The translations under genes and the position numbers were made by a program. Of a DNA stretch of 64,000 bases, positions 9,409 through 19,329 are shown one piece after another. How positions within the stretch are numbered: the first letter of the stretch is position 1; each line of letters starts with the position of its first letter. The notes under the pieces are model-generated. The model was not told the origin of the DNA and made no database searches. It worked only from the letters and a program-made list of their open reading frames with translations. Source of the stretch: Gammaproteobacteria bacterium HGW-Gammaproteobacteria-4 (GTDB taxonomy: Bacteria > Pseudomonadota > Gammaproteobacteria > Xanthomonadales > Xanthomonadaceae); contig PGZC01000007.1 in NCBI GenBank assembly GCA_002839995.1, positions 1 to 64,000 on the forward strand, written 5' to 3'.

Positions 9409-11169
9409 TCAAATCGCAAATTGCAGGCGCGCCAGTTCAGCGTACAGACCGCCTTGTGCCACCAGTTCGTCGTGCCGGCCTTGCGCCACGATGCGGCCGT
9501 GATCGAGCACCACGATGCGATCCACGCGCTGCACGGTCGCCAGCCGGTGCGCGATCACCAGCGTCGTGCGGCCCTGCATCAGGCGCTCCAGCGCATGCTG
9601 GATGGCGCGCTCGCTTTGCGCATCCAGCGCGCTGGTCGCTTCATCGAGCAACAGGATGGGGGCGTCCTTGAGCAAGGCGCGCGCAATCGCCAGGCGTTGT
9701 TGCTGGCCACCGGAGAGGCGCGAGCCACGCTCGCCAAGATAGGTGCGATACCCCTCGGGCAGGGCCTGGATGAACGCATGCGCCTCGGCCAGTCGCGCGG
9801 CTTCGTGTACTTCCTCGTCGCTGGCATCGAGCCGGCCATAGCGCAGGTTTTCCATGGCATCGGCGCCGAAGATCACCGGGTCCTGCGGCACCAGCGCGAT
9901 CCGCGAGCGCAGGTCGGCCGGTGCCAGCGTGCGCACATCGTAACCGTCCACTTGCACGCTGCCGGTTTGCGGGTCGAAGAAACGCAGCAGCATCTGGAAC
10001 ACCGTGCTTTTGCCGGCACCCGACGGCCCGACCAGCGCAACCGTTTCGCCGGCGCGGATGTGCAGGGTGAAATCGTCCAGTGCCGAGGTTTCCGGGCGCG
10101 AAGGGTAATGAAACGTCACGCCCTGGAAGCACACGTCGCCAACGAGCCTTTCCGGCAGCGGCTGCGGCACCGGTGGTGCGGCAATATGGGCCTGTTCGCG
10201 CAGCAGTTCGTCGATGCGCGCCATGCCGCCGGCAGCGCGCTGCACATCGTTCCAGACTTCAGTCAGCGCGCCGACCGAACCGGCGCCAATGATGGCGTAC
10301 AACACGAACTGGCCCAATGCGCCCGAGCTCATGGTGCCGGCGATGACATCGGTGGCGCCAACCCACAGCACTGCGGTGATGGCGCCGAAGATCAGCAATA
10401 TCACCAGTGCGGTCATCAGCGCCTGGGTGCGGATGCGGATGCGCGATGTTTGGTAAGTGCGGTTGGCGGCATCGGCAAAGCGCTCGCTTTCGTGGCCTTC
10501 GCGGGCGTAGCTTTGCACCGTGTGCATGGCGTTGAGGGTTTCGCTGGCGCGGGCGCTGGCGTCGGCGAGGCGATCCTGGCTGGCGCGCGATTGCTCGCGC
10601 ACGCGGCGGCCGAACAGGGCGATGGGCACGATCACCGCGGGGATGCCGATCGCTGCCAGCCCCGCCAGCCGCGGGCTGGTGATCGCCAGCATGATCGCCG
10701 CACCCGATGCGTTGAGCACGTTGCGTATCGCGATGGACACGCTGGAGCCGATTACCGTGCGCAGCATTTCGGTATCCGCCGACAACCGCGAGATGATTTC
10801 ACCGCTGCGCGTGCGTTCGAAAAAGCTCATGTCCAGAAGCATCAGGTGCGAGAACACCTGCTTGCGGATATCGGCCACGATGCGTTCGGCGAGCACGGTG
10901 ATGCAGAAGAACCGGGCGGCCGTGGCAATGGCGAGCACGGCGGCGACCACGAACAGGATCTCGAACCAGGGATCGATCGAACCGCCATCTGCACTACCGA
11001 TGCCCTTGTCGATCACCAGGCGAAAGGCAATCGGCATGGCCAGCGTCGAGCCCGCGGCAATGAGCATGAAGCCGAGCCAGCCGGCGACCAGACCGCGGTA
11101 GGGGCTGGCGTACGGCCACAGGCGTCGAAGCGACGACAGCTTGCTGCTGGAATTTTCGGAAGCGCTCAT
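9409..11169 (-). CDS. MsbA-like ABC exporter (fused permease and ATPase)
   Basis: Half-transporter of 586 residues working as a homodimer in the inner membrane, probably exporting a lipid or hydrophobic compound. An N-terminal transmembrane domain with about six segments (residues ~20-310) is followed by an ATPase domain. That domain has Walker A GPSGAGKST near residue 377, the signature LSGGQQQR, Walker B ILLLDEATSALD and the H-loop IAHRLATV. The start is the ATG overlapping the stop of the upstream YigZ-family gene (ATGA). The frame extends further upstream only as a shadow. MsbA proper or a multidrug/lipid exporter (LmrA-like) cannot be separated from sequence alone. Confidence 0.88.
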   Translation of the reverse strand: MSASENSSSKLSSLRRLWPYASPYRGLVAGWLGFMLIAAGSTLAMPIAFRLVIDKGIGSADGGSIDPWFEILFVVAAVLAIATAARFFCITVLAERIVADIRKQVFSHLMLLDMSFFERTRSGEIISRLSADTEMLRTVIGSSVSIAIRNVLNASGAAIMLAITSPRLAGLAAIGIPAVIVPIALFGRRVREQSRASQDRLADASARASETLNAMHTVQSYAREGHESERFADAANRTYQTSRIRIRTQALMTALVILLIFGAITAVLWVGATDVIAGTMSSGALGQFVLYAIIGAGSVGALTEVWNDVQRAAGGMARIDELLREQAHIAAPPVPQPLPERLVGDVCFQGVTFHYPSRPETSALDDFTLHIRAGETVALVGPSGAGKSTVFQMLLRFFDPQTGSVQVDGYDVRTLAPADLRSRIALVPQDPVIFGADAMENLRYGRLDASDEEVHEAARLAEAHAFIQALPEGYRTYLGERGSRLSGGQQQRLAIARALLKDAPILLLDEATSALDAQSERAIQHALERLMQGRTTLVIAHRLATVQRVDRIVVLDHGRIVAQGRHDELVAQGGLYAELARLQFAI

Positions 11170-11762
11170 GGGTTCTCGTTTTCGGGAATCAGCAGACGGG
11201 CCTGTCCGCGGGTGGCATCGCGCAAGGCATCGGCCAGCGGCTGTTGCATCGCATCGGGCAGACTCAGTCGAATGGTCAGGCCATCGGCCCGGTAATTCTC
11301 GCCGATCTTGTGCGCCTGGTGTTGCTGGATCAGGGTATGGGCGATGCCGGTATGCTCGAAGCCACAGTGCAGTTCCATTTCGCGCATGGCGATCACGGTG
11401 CGGCGCTCGGCGACGCGCAGGCATTCCGCCGCGACGCCGCCATACGCACGCACCAGGCCACCGGCACCGAGCTTGATGCCGCCGAACCAGCGGGTCACCA
11501 GCACCGCCACCTGATCGAGGCCCTGGCCATCGATGGCTGCCAGAATCGGCCTGCCCGCGGTGCCGCCCGGCTCGCCATCGTCGTGGAAACGGTAACGCTC
11601 GCCGATGCGCCAGGCCCAGCAATTGTGGGTGGCGGTGGCGTCGCGCTGGGCAGCAAAAAAGGCCAACGCTTCGTCCTCGTCGGCAACCGGTGCGGCATGC
11701 GCGATAAACCGGCTCTTGCGCACTTCCTGGGCAAGGCAGTGCGGGGCAGCCAGGCTCAGCAT
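11166..11762 (-). CDS. YigZ/IMPACT family protein
   Basis: Conserved cytoplasmic protein of 198 residues. The N-terminal IMPACT domain has KSRFIAHAAPV, the ATHNCWAWR segment, the DDGEPGGTAGRPIL motif and VTRWFGGIKLGAGGLVRAY (about residues 80-107). A C-terminal ferredoxin-like half (DUF1949) follows. Eukaryotic IMPACT inhibits GCN2; the bacterial role is unclear and linked to translation or stress. It is first in a two-gene operon with the ABC exporter, by ATGA overlap. Confidence 0.9.
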   Translation of the reverse strand: MLSLAAPHCLAQEVRKSRFIAHAAPVADEDEALAFFAAQRDATATHNCWAWRIGERYRFHDDGEPGGTAGRPILAAIDGQGLDQVAVLVTRWFGGIKLGAGGLVRAYGGVAAECLRVAERRTVIAMREMELHCGFEHTGIAHTLIQQHQAHKIGENYRADGLTIRLSLPDAMQQPLADALRDATRGQARLLIPENENP

Positions 11763-11993
11763 CGATGCGGGCTCATATCAGCAGTGGATGCATGGCGTCG
11801 GGGAACCGCAGTGTAACGCCCTGGGCGGTGGCCATGACGGACGCTACGTCCTGTGGAAAGCGCCGGCCGGGCGATCGCTTGGCCGTCTTGTAGCGATGGC
11901 GAAACCGGCGCTTGACAGCATTCGTGTACTGTGATTTTGTTAACGCGCGTTTAACAGTTGGCGTCAACAAAAAAACATAAAGGGGATACCGTA

Positions 11994-14606
11994 ATGAACC
12001 GTTCAATCGACTCAACCCTGCTGCGCCGCTCGCCGCTGCCTGTCGTCATTTCCCTGTTGTGCGCCGCCATGAGCGGAACGGCGTTGGCGCAACAGGCTAC
12101 CGGGAGCGAAGGCTCCGCGAACAAATCCCGATCCCCCGAGTTGCTCGACCAGGTCATCGTCACCGGTACCCGAGTCCAGGGGCGTTCGCCGACCGAGTCG
12201 ATTTCGCCGGTCGATGTGGTCAGCCCGGTCGATCTCGAACGCCAGGCGTCGCTCGATTTCACCGACCAGTTGTCCAATTTGTTGCCGTCGTTCAACACCC
12301 AGCGTTTTCCGATTGCCGACGGCTCGGCTTTCGTTCGCCCGGCCAATCTGCGCAACCTGCCGCCCGATGAAACCCTGGTGTTGGTCAACGGCAAGCGCCG
12401 CCACCGCTCGGCGCTGGTGAACTTGCAGGCTGAGCCATTCGGCACCGTCAATCAGGGCGCTCAGGCCGTGGATTTCGGCCTGTTCCCGGCTTCCGCGATC
12501 CAGCGTGTCGAAGTGTTGCGCGACGGTTCGTCGGCGCAATACGGCTCCGACGCCATCGCTGGCGTCATCAACATCATTCTCAACAACAATGCCGAAGGGG
12601 TGACGGTAAACAGCCAGTACGGTTCGACCTACGAGGGCGATGGCGACCGCTTCCAAAGCTCGGTAAACCTGGGGCTGCCGCTCGGTCAGGACGGCTTTTT
12701 CAACGCCACCGTCGAATATTTCGACAGCAACCATACCTCGCGTGGCAGTGCTCGCCCGGATGCCGCAGCGGTTGGGGAAGCGGTGGGTATCGAGAACGTG
12801 CCGTTCAAGGGCCTTGGTCAGCGTTGGGGCGATCCCGATGCCGATGGGGTCCGCACCTTCTTCAACGCCGAAGTGCAGGTCAACGAATCGACCAGCCTCT
12901 ACGGTTTCGGCAGCTACGCCGATGAGCAGTTCGCTTCCAGCTTCTTCTACCGTACTCCGGTCGGTGTTCCCGGCGTCGGACCGCGTGGCACCCTGTTCGT
13001 TGATGGCAATGGCGATGGGCTGCCCGATCCGGTCGATCAATCGATCATCGACAACATCCTGGCAACGGGCGGCAACCCGGGCGACTTCGTCACCGCCGAT
13101 CCGAACAGCCCGTCCGGGTTCGTGGCGCTGAACCCGATTTTCGCCCGGTTCCCGGGTGGCTACACGCCCACCTTTGGCGCGGATATCGAAGATTACGAAG
13201 GCGTGTTCGGTGCGCGTGGCGAACTGGCATCCGGTTTGCGCTGGGACATCAGCGGCCGCTACGGGCAAAACCAGATCATTTACAGCCTGGTCAATTCGAT
13301 CAATCCCAGCCTCGGCATCAACAGCCCGCTCAATTTCAAGCCGGGCAAGCTGGAGCAGCGCGAACGCGGCGTCAATGCCGATTTCGTGTATCCGATGGAA
13401 ACGGGCATGTTCGCCGCGCCGTTGAACATCGCGTTCGGCGGCGAGTGGCGGCGCGAGATTTACGCCGTTGGCATCGGCGACCCGGCCTCATTCGAGAACG
13501 GGCCGACGGCGGCCTTGTTCGGCGTGGGTTCCGATGGCTTTCAGGGCGATTCACCCGAATCGGCCGGCACCTTTGGCCGCAGCAGTTGGGGCGCGTACCT
13601 TGATCTGGAAACCAAGCTGAGCGAGAACTTCAGCGTTGGCGCCTCCGGGCGGATCGAGGATTCCTCGCAGTTCTCCAACCAGATCGACTGGAAGTTGTCG
13701 GCGCGTTATCAGTTCTCGCCACAGGTGGCGATACGTACGACGGTCAATACCGGCTTCCGGGCGCCGACGCCGGGCCAGATCAACACGCTCGACATCACCA
13801 CCACGGCCAATGCTGCCGGTACACTGGTGCCGCTGGGTACGTTCCCGGTCAACAACCCGGCGGCGATCGCGTTGGGTGCGCAAGGGTTGCGCCCCGAGCA
13901 CTCGACCAGTTTCTCCGGCGGCATCGTGCTGACCCCGACCGATAATTTCAGTCTGACCGTCGATTACTACAACATCGACATCAACAACCGTGTTGCGTTG
14001 TCCAACTTCACGATTCAACCCGGTTCGCCCGAGCAGCAGGCGCTGATCGATGCCGGCGTGCCCAATGCCGCGTTGCTCGGCTCGCTCTCGTTCTTCAGCA
14101 ATGCCTTCGACAGCACCGTTGAGGGCATCGATGTGGTTGCCAACTACACGCTCGACGTGGGGCGGGCGGGCACGCTCGATTTCAGCGCGAGCCACAGCTA
14201 CAACGACCAGACCGTGGACCGCTTCGACCCCGGCACCATCGACAGCGAACGCGTGTTCGACCTGGAAAACCAGTTGCCGCATCACCGCTCGGTGTTCACC
14301 ACCAACTTCCGTGCCGCATCCGGGCTGGAGTTGATGCTGCGCGCCAATCGCTATGGCGGCTGGGAAGACGCCACTTTCGGCGAGGTGTCCAGCTTCGGCT
14401 CGGAAGTGTTGATCGATATCGCGGTGACCTATCCGCTGTTCGATGAGCGCGTGCGGCTCACGGTCGGTGCCAATAACGTGTTCGACAACCTGCCCGACCG
14501 CGAGAGCAACGGCACCCTCAGCTTCCTCGGAGCCACCCGGCCGCTGTCATCGCCGTTCGGCTTCAACGGTGGCGAGTGGTTCGCGCGGGTTTCCGCCGAC
14601 TTCTGA
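11994..14606 (+). CDS. TonB-dependent receptor
   Basis: Outer-membrane active transporter driven by TonB-ExbBD; the ligand is not identifiable. I choose the ATG at 11994, preceded by an AAAGGGGAT ribosome site, giving 870 residues; an upstream in-frame TTG has no such support. A signal peptide (to about ALAQ, residue 33) is followed by a TonB-box-like segment LDQVIVTGTR, a plug domain (VLVNGKRRH, VEVLRDGSSAQYGSDAIAGV) and a 22-strand-type barrel ending in terminal Phe (SADF). The plug and barrel resemble xanthomonad-type receptors often tied to plant or polysaccharide substrates, which is only a family trend. A 230-base gap upstream leaves room for its own promoter. Confidence 0.93.
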   Translation: MNRSIDSTLLRRSPLPVVISLLCAAMSGTALAQQATGSEGSANKSRSPELLDQVIVTGTRVQGRSPTESISPVDVVSPVDLERQASLDFTDQLSNLLPSFNTQRFPIADGSAFVRPANLRNLPPDETLVLVNGKRRHRSALVNLQAEPFGTVNQGAQAVDFGLFPASAIQRVEVLRDGSSAQYGSDAIAGVINIILNNNAEGVTVNSQYGSTYEGDGDRFQSSVNLGLPLGQDGFFNATVEYFDSNHTSRGSARPDAAAVGEAVGIENVPFKGLGQRWGDPDADGVRTFFNAEVQVNESTSLYGFGSYADEQFASSFFYRTPVGVPGVGPRGTLFVDGNGDGLPDPVDQSIIDNILATGGNPGDFVTADPNSPSGFVALNPIFARFPGGYTPTFGADIEDYEGVFGARGELASGLRWDISGRYGQNQIIYSLVNSINPSLGINSPLNFKPGKLEQRERGVNADFVYPMETGMFAAPLNIAFGGEWRREIYAVGIGDPASFENGPTAALFGVGSDGFQGDSPESAGTFGRSSWGAYLDLETKLSENFSVGASGRIEDSSQFSNQIDWKLSARYQFSPQVAIRTTVNTGFRAPTPGQINTLDITTTANAAGTLVPLGTFPVNNPAAIALGAQGLRPEHSTSFSGGIVLTPTDNFSLTVDYYNIDINNRVALSNFTIQPGSPEQQALIDAGVPNAALLGSLSFFSNAFDSTVEGIDVVANYTLDVGRAGTLDFSASHSYNDQTVDRFDPGTIDSERVFDLENQLPHHRSVFTTNFRAASGLELMLRANRYGGWEDATFGEVSSFGSEVLIDIAVTYPLFDERVRLTVGANNVFDNLPDRESNGTLSFLGATRPLSSPFGFNGGEWFARVSADF

Positions 14607-14658
14607 GGTTTCTGCGCACAAGCCAGCCTCGGCGTTATCGCGAAGCGATTCAGTGCAT

Positions 14659-14862
14659 GTCGCCTACACAGGGTAGGCTCCTACAAGAAGCATCGCCCAC
14701 CGTGTGGGCTCCCACAAAAGCGGTGATGCGCACCCTGTAGGAGTCCACCCTGTGGGCGACAAATATCGCAGAGCGATTACGCCACCTGTAGGAGCCCACC
14801 GTGTGGGCGACAAATATCGCGGAGCGATTGCGCCACCTGTAGGAGCCCACCCTGTGGGCGAC
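14659..14862. repeat. REP-like cluster with 51-bp tandem units
   Basis: Five copies of the 24-bp repeat family occupy most of the 342-base gap between the TonB receptor and xseA, which converge here. Two reversed, degenerate copies lie at 14659-14684 and 14692-14715. Three forward copies lie at 14737-14760, 14788-14811 and 14839-14862, with an exact 51-bp period and near-identical spacers (AAATATCGC-GAGCGATT-CGCCACC). The position past both stop codons fits a 3'-end or terminator-like role. The remainder (14863-14948) shows nothing I can name. Confidence 0.9.
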
Positions 14863-14948
14863 AACGGTTGCCGACCTCCCGCTTCCTGAAGTAGTGCCTG
14901 GTCAACTCGGGATCGCGGCCGACCGTATTGCGCGACCCCTGCGAGTAT

Positions 14949-16310
14949 TCATTCGGATGGGTTTTGCCCGTCGCTGGCGGCGATAACCTCCAACAGCAAC
15001 CGCCCTTCGCCCAGTTCGGCGCTCAGACGATCGCCGCTGGCGACCTGTTGCCAGGATCGGACCACTTGCGCGTCATCGGCACGGCGAAGCAGGGCATAGC
15101 CACGGCGGGTGATTGCCAGCGGATTGAGTGCGAGCAGGGCGCGCGCGGCGCCGTCGCTGTGTTGCCGTGCCTGGGCGATGCCACGATTCATGGCCCGATG
15201 CAGACGTGTATCCAGCGTATCCAGTGTCCGGCGATGCGTGCCGATCGCGAGCGACGGGCTCAGGCGTTGCAGCCGATGCCGCAGCGCATCCATGCGTTCG
15301 CCCGGGCCGCGGATGAGTTGCTGGCGCAGGCGCCGCAAGGCGCGCGCGCCGGCCACCAGTTGCTGACGACCGCGGGCCAGCCGTTGCATCGGGCTGGCAT
15401 GGCGCAGCGCCATGAAATGCCGATCGCAGGCCTGTGCCGCGGCCAGTGTGTGCCTTCGTATCGCCGCATCGCTGCGTTCGCGGGCGCGTTGCACGCGAGC
15501 GATCAGCGCAGCGCGGTCTGGCACCAGCAACTCGGCCGCCGCCGAAGGCGTGGCGGCGCGCAGGTCGGCGGCAAAATCCGTCAGCGAAAAATCGATTTCG
15601 TGCCCGACCGCCGAAACCAGGGGCGTTCGCAGCGAGGCGATCGTGCGGGCCAGCGCCTCGTCATTGAAGCACCACAGGTCTTCCAGCGAGCCGCCGCCGC
15701 GGGTCAGCAGGATTGCGTCATAGCGCCCGCTGGCATCGGCACGTTGCACCATGCGTTGAATTTGCGCTGCCGCTTCCTTGCCTTGCACCGGCACCGGCAG
15801 CACCTCGACCGGCAATAACGGGAAACGGCGGCCGATCACGCTGAGCACATCGCGCACGGCGGCGCCGCTCGGGCTGGTGATGATGGCCAGACGATGCAGC
15901 AACGCCGGCAACGGCTTCTTGCGTTCGACGGCGAACAGCCCCTCGGCGGCGAGTTTCGCTTTGAGTCGCTCGTATTGCTGGCGCAGCAGGCCTTCGCCGG
16001 CTTCTTCCATGCTCTCGATAGCGAGTTGGAAGTCGCCACGGGCTTCGTACAGGGTGACCCGGCCGCAGACCAGCACCTGCATCCCATCGCTGGGGACGAA
16101 CGCGAGACGGTGCGCCTTGGCGCGAAACATCGCGCAGCGCACCTGCGCCCGCCCATCCTTGAGGGTAAGGTAGATATGGCCCGAGCCGGGGCGGGCGAGG
16201 TTGCTGATCTCGCCCTGTACCCAGATATTGGCAAAACTGCCCTCCAGCAACTCGCGTGCCAGCACGTTGAGCTGCGATGGGGTAAGAATGCGGCTGCGAT
16301 CCGTTGCCAT
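14949..16310 (-). CDS. xseA: exodeoxyribonuclease VII large subunit
   Basis: Catalytic/DNA-binding subunit of exonuclease VII, which degrades single-stranded DNA with XseB in mismatch repair and damage processing. The 453 residues match the family. An N-terminal OB-fold (ILTPSQLNVLARELLE, IWVQGEISN, residues ~8-40) is followed by the catalytic domain with ITSPSGAAVRDVL, the GGGSLEDLWCFNDE block and SAVGHEIDFSLTDF. A long helical C-terminus rich in Arg and Gln follows. I chose the ATG at 16310 because it gives the usual N-terminus; xseB is not in the window. Confidence 0.95.
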   Translation of the reverse strand: MATDRSRILTPSQLNVLARELLEGSFANIWVQGEISNLARPGSGHIYLTLKDGRAQVRCAMFRAKAHRLAFVPSDGMQVLVCGRVTLYEARGDFQLAIESMEEAGEGLLRQQYERLKAKLAAEGLFAVERKKPLPALLHRLAIITSPSGAAVRDVLSVIGRRFPLLPVEVLPVPVQGKEAAAQIQRMVQRADASGRYDAILLTRGGGSLEDLWCFNDEALARTIASLRTPLVSAVGHEIDFSLTDFAADLRAATPSAAAELLVPDRAALIARVQRARERSDAAIRRHTLAAAQACDRHFMALRHASPMQRLARGRQQLVAGARALRRLRQQLIRGPGERMDALRHRLQRLSPSLAIGTHRRTLDTLDTRLHRAMNRGIAQARQHSDGAARALLALNPLAITRRGYALLRRADDAQVVRSWQQVASGDRLSAELGEGRLLLEVIAASDGQNPSE

Positions 16311-16393
16311 GATGAATATTCTGATACGGTCGGCCAGCATGCCTCGCTGGCGATGGCGCCGCAAGCCGCGCGTATTCGGGTGATAATTGCGCC

Positions 16394-18064
16394 ATGAGTC
16401 GAATCTACACCGCGTTTATCGCGTTACCAAAACCAGTCCCGGTCGCGCCGCCACTCGGCTTTCCGACCGACGCCCGCAAGTTGCGGCAGTGGGTCGATAC
16501 CTTGCCGCGTGCCAACGCCGAAGCGACCCTGACGTTGGTGCGTCAGGCGCTGGCATGCCTGCCGTCGCTGGCATGGCGTGGGGTGGCACGCGTTGAAGCG
16601 CTCGATCTGCTGCGGCCGCTGGCATACGACGTGATCGCACCGCTGACAGTGCAATTGCGCAACGCGGCCTTGCCGCTGGCACCGAATCTGGTTGCGGCGA
16701 CCCGTGCCGTGGAGGCCATGCATGTCGCACTCGGGCAAGGCTACCGTCAGGCCGTTGCCGAACTGTGCGCGCCGGATGGCAAGGCGCCGCTGCTGAAAGG
16801 CGCGCTGGTGGCGAGTGCATTGCAACGCGCCTGTTTGCATTTTTCGCTGGCACTGGCGCAGGCGTGGCGCAGTTATCGCGCGCCGCCTGCTCAGGTGTGG
16901 CAATCCTTGCACCGCAGTTACGCGTTCGCACAGCAACTGCGTCTGGATACGAAAATGGTGGACGATGCGCTGTCCAAGCGCAGCAGCAGCGCGCGTCACG
17001 TGTACTTGCAATCCTTGCTGATGGCGCTGGCCAATCCCTATGCGTTCGCCCAGGTCGAGCAGGAGGCCCTATGGCGTGTGGTACTGGATTACGGCATTCG
17101 CCTTCCGGTCGCCAGCGAGCGCCCTGAGGGTGTCGCCCTGGCGTTGGGAGCCGATGCGGATCGCGCGTTCGCCGACGATGACGCGACAGTGTACGAGTGG
17201 ATCGATGTCTCGCCGTTGCTGCTCGATTTGCAGGCCGCGATCGCAGGAGGCGAAACCAGCGACACCGTGTACCTGTCGCGCCAGGGTAGTCTGCCGCTGG
17301 ATCGCCGGCTGGCGGTGCGCTGGTTGCAGAGTCTGGCGGCCAGCGTTACGCGCAACAGCCTGCGCCTGCCCGGAGGGCATGTGCTGGACACGGTACTGGG
17401 CATGAGTAGTGTCCACAGCTACCTCAGTGGTGGTCGCAGTTTTGCCGAGTTCGTGCAGCAATTGCACCGGCAACAAAGCATCATGGCCGATAGTGCCGGC
17501 CAGACACCGCGAAGCCATGATGCAACGTCTGCTCGGCTGCTGTCGGCACGGGTGCTCGATCAAAGCCCGAGCGGCTATCGTGTGAGTTGGCCCGCCGAGG
17601 CGCAGGCGCGGGTGCGGGTTGGCGAAATCGTTGGGCTCGCTTTGCACGAAGAGAGCATGGAGTCGCGTACCTGGTTGCTTGGTGCGGTGCGTTGGTTGCG
17701 CTTTGAAGACAGCGGCGACGTCAGTGCCGGTGTCGAATTGCTGGGGTTGCGTGTATGGCCAGCTGCGCTGACGCCGGCGAAGGGGAAAACAGGCAAGGCG
17801 GAGCCGGTGCGCGCCATCGAGTTCGTGGCCGGGCCGGGCGGTAATCCGCGCCACGGTGTCATCGTCGCAGCCGCTGCGCAGCTTGCGCTGGAGGGCGCGA
17901 CGGTGCAGCGCTTGGGCGACGACCCGGCGTGGTCGATGCACGCCGAGCATCATGTCAGCGCCGCCGATGGCCCGCTGCGCCAGATCGGCGAGATTGGCGA
18001 GTACGCGGTGTTGTCGTACGAAGCGACGCCCCGCAATGTTTTGGTCGAGGAGCGGTCGGCATGA
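16394..18064 (+). CDS. PilZ-like domain protein of unknown function
   Basis: A 556-residue soluble protein with no signal peptide or membrane segments. The first ~340 residues are alpha-helical ([33 protein letters not shown]) without a motif I can name. The last ~190 residues look like a PilZ-type beta-barrel ([23 protein letters not shown]). The canonical c-di-GMP RxxxR and D/NxSxxG signatures are not clear, so nucleotide binding is uncertain. Similar proteins next to ispG occur in xanthomonads from memory. It overlaps ispG by ATGA and is divergent from xseA across an 83-base gap. Confidence 0.6.
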   Translation: MSRIYTAFIALPKPVPVAPPLGFPTDARKLRQWVDTLPRANAEATLTLVRQALACLPSLAWRGVARVEALDLLRPLAYDVIAPLTVQLRNAALPLAPNLVAATRAVEAMHVALGQGYRQAVAELCAPDGKAPLLKGALVASALQRACLHFSLALAQAWRSYRAPPAQVWQSLHRSYAFAQQLRLDTKMVDDALSKRSSSARHVYLQSLLMALANPYAFAQVEQEALWRVVLDYGIRLPVASERPEGVALALGADADRAFADDDATVYEWIDVSPLLLDLQAAIAGGETSDTVYLSRQGSLPLDRRLAVRWLQSLAASVTRNSLRLPGGHVLDTVLGMSSVHSYLSGGRSFAEFVQQLHRQQSIMADSAGQTPRSHDATSARLLSARVLDQSPSGYRVSWPAEAQARVRVGEIVGLALHEESMESRTWLLGAVRWLRFEDSGDVSAGVELLGLRVWPAALTPAKGKTGKAEPVRAIEFVAGPGGNPRHGVIVAAAAQLALEGATVQRLGDDPAWSMHAEHHVSAADGPLRQIGEIGEYAVLSYEATPRNVLVEERSA

Positions 18065-19329
18065 GTAACGGTTTCGGACCGGAACCAAGACGTCCCACGC
18101 GCGCCGTGAGGGTCGGCAATGTCGTGCTCGGCGGCGGTGCGCCGGTGGTGGTGCAATCGATGACCAACACCGATACCGCGGATGTCAAGGCAACGACGCA
18201 GCAGGTGGCTGAATTGTGGCGCGCCGGCTCGGAACTGGTGCGTATCACGGTAAATACGCGTGAAGCGGCGGCGGCGGTGCCGAAGATCGCCGAGCGCCTT
18301 GCCATGATCGGTGCGTCGGTGCCGTTGATCGGCGATTTCCACTACAACGGACACCAGTTGCTGGCGGCCGAGCCGGCGTGCGCTGAAGCGCTGGCCAAGT
18401 ACCGCATCAATCCGGGCAATGTCGGCTTTGGAAAAAAGCGCGACAGCCAGTTTGCCAGCATCGTCGAGTTGGCCGCACGCCACGGCAAGGCGGTTCGCAT
18501 CGGCGCCAACTGGGGTTCGCTCGATCAGGCGTTGGCCACCCGGCTGATGGACGAAAACGCGGCGCTGGCCGAGCCGTGGGATGCCGGCCGGGTGCTGCGC
18601 GAAGCCTTGATCCGCTCAGCGCTGGATTCGGCCGAACAGGCGGTGAAGATCGGCTTGCCGGCCGAATCGATCGTGCTTTCGGCGAAGGTCAGCGGGGTAC
18701 AGGAATTGATCGCGGTGTACCGCGAGTTGGCGACACGCATCGATTTCGCATTGCACCTGGGTCTCACCGAAGCGGGCATGGGCTCCAAGGGCATCGTCGC
18801 CTCCAGCGCGGCCTTGGCGGTGCTGATGCACGAAGGGATCGGCGACACCATCCGCATTTCCCTGACGCCGGAACCGGGGCAGTCGCGCACCGCCGAGGTG
18901 ATCGTGGCGCAGGAGCTGCTGCAGACGCTCGGATTGCGCGCGTTTACGCCGCTGGTAACCGCCTGCCCAGGCTGCGGCCGCACCACCAGCGAGTTTTTCC
19001 AGCAGTTGGCGCAGCGGGTACAGGCGCATGTGCGCGAACGCATGCCGGAGTGGAAGATCCGCCATCCGGGGGCCGAAAATCTCACCCTGGCGGTAATGGG
19101 CTGCGTGGTCAACGGCCCCGGCGAATCGCGTCACGCCAACATCGGCATCTCGCTGCCGGGTACTGGCGAGGCGCCTGCGGCGCCGGTCTTCGTCGATGGC
19201 GAAAAAACCGTCACCTTGCGTGGCGATCACATCACCGAATCGTTCATCGCATTGATCGATAACTACGTGCAGTCGCACTACCAGTCAAAGGAGCCCGGGC
19301 ATGCAGTTGGTGATCCATCAGCGTCGTAG
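18061..19329 (+). CDS. ispG: 4-hydroxy-3-methylbut-2-enyl diphosphate synthase
   Basis: Iron-sulfur enzyme of the MEP isoprenoid pathway converting methylerythritol cyclodiphosphate to HMBPP. The 422 residues have the TIM-barrel start [13 protein letters not shown] and the C-terminal [4Fe-4S] domain with Cys302 and Cys305 (CPGCGR), Cys348 ([10 protein letters not shown]) and the following conserved Glu. The ATG overlaps the preceding stop, which decides the start; longer upstream frames are shadows. Its last 29 bases overlap the next gene. Confidence 0.96.
   Translation: MSNGFGPEPRRPTRAVRVGNVVLGGGAPVVVQSMTNTDTADVKATTQQVAELWRAGSELVRITVNTREAAAAVPKIAERLAMIGASVPLIGDFHYNGHQLLAAEPACAEALAKYRINPGNVGFGKKRDSQFASIVELAARHGKAVRIGANWGSLDQALATRLMDENAALAEPWDAGRVLREALIRSALDSAEQAVKIGLPAESIVLSAKVSGVQELIAVYRELATRIDFALHLGLTEAGMGSKGIVASSAALAVLMHEGIGDTIRISLTPEPGQSRTAEVIVAQELLQTLGLRAFTPLVTACPGCGRTTSEFFQQLAQRVQAHVRERMPEWKIRHPGAENLTLAVMGCVVNGPGESRHANIGISLPGTGEAPAAPVFVDGEKTVTLRGDHITESFIALIDNYVQSHYQSKEPGHAVGDPSAS

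Noticed and set aside
11912-11940. TTGACA-like -35 box upstream of the TonB receptor
   Set aside because: TTGACA is present at 11912-11917 but no convincing -10 lies at the right distance.
11773-12015. 80-residue minus-strand ORF overlapping the start of the TonB receptor
   Set aside because: Basic, low-complexity translation with no family likeness; it covers the receptor's promoter and signal peptide and is best read as a shadow.
14650-14889. Short ORFs inside the 14.7-kb repeats
   Set aside because: All are translations of the REP-like unit in different frames.
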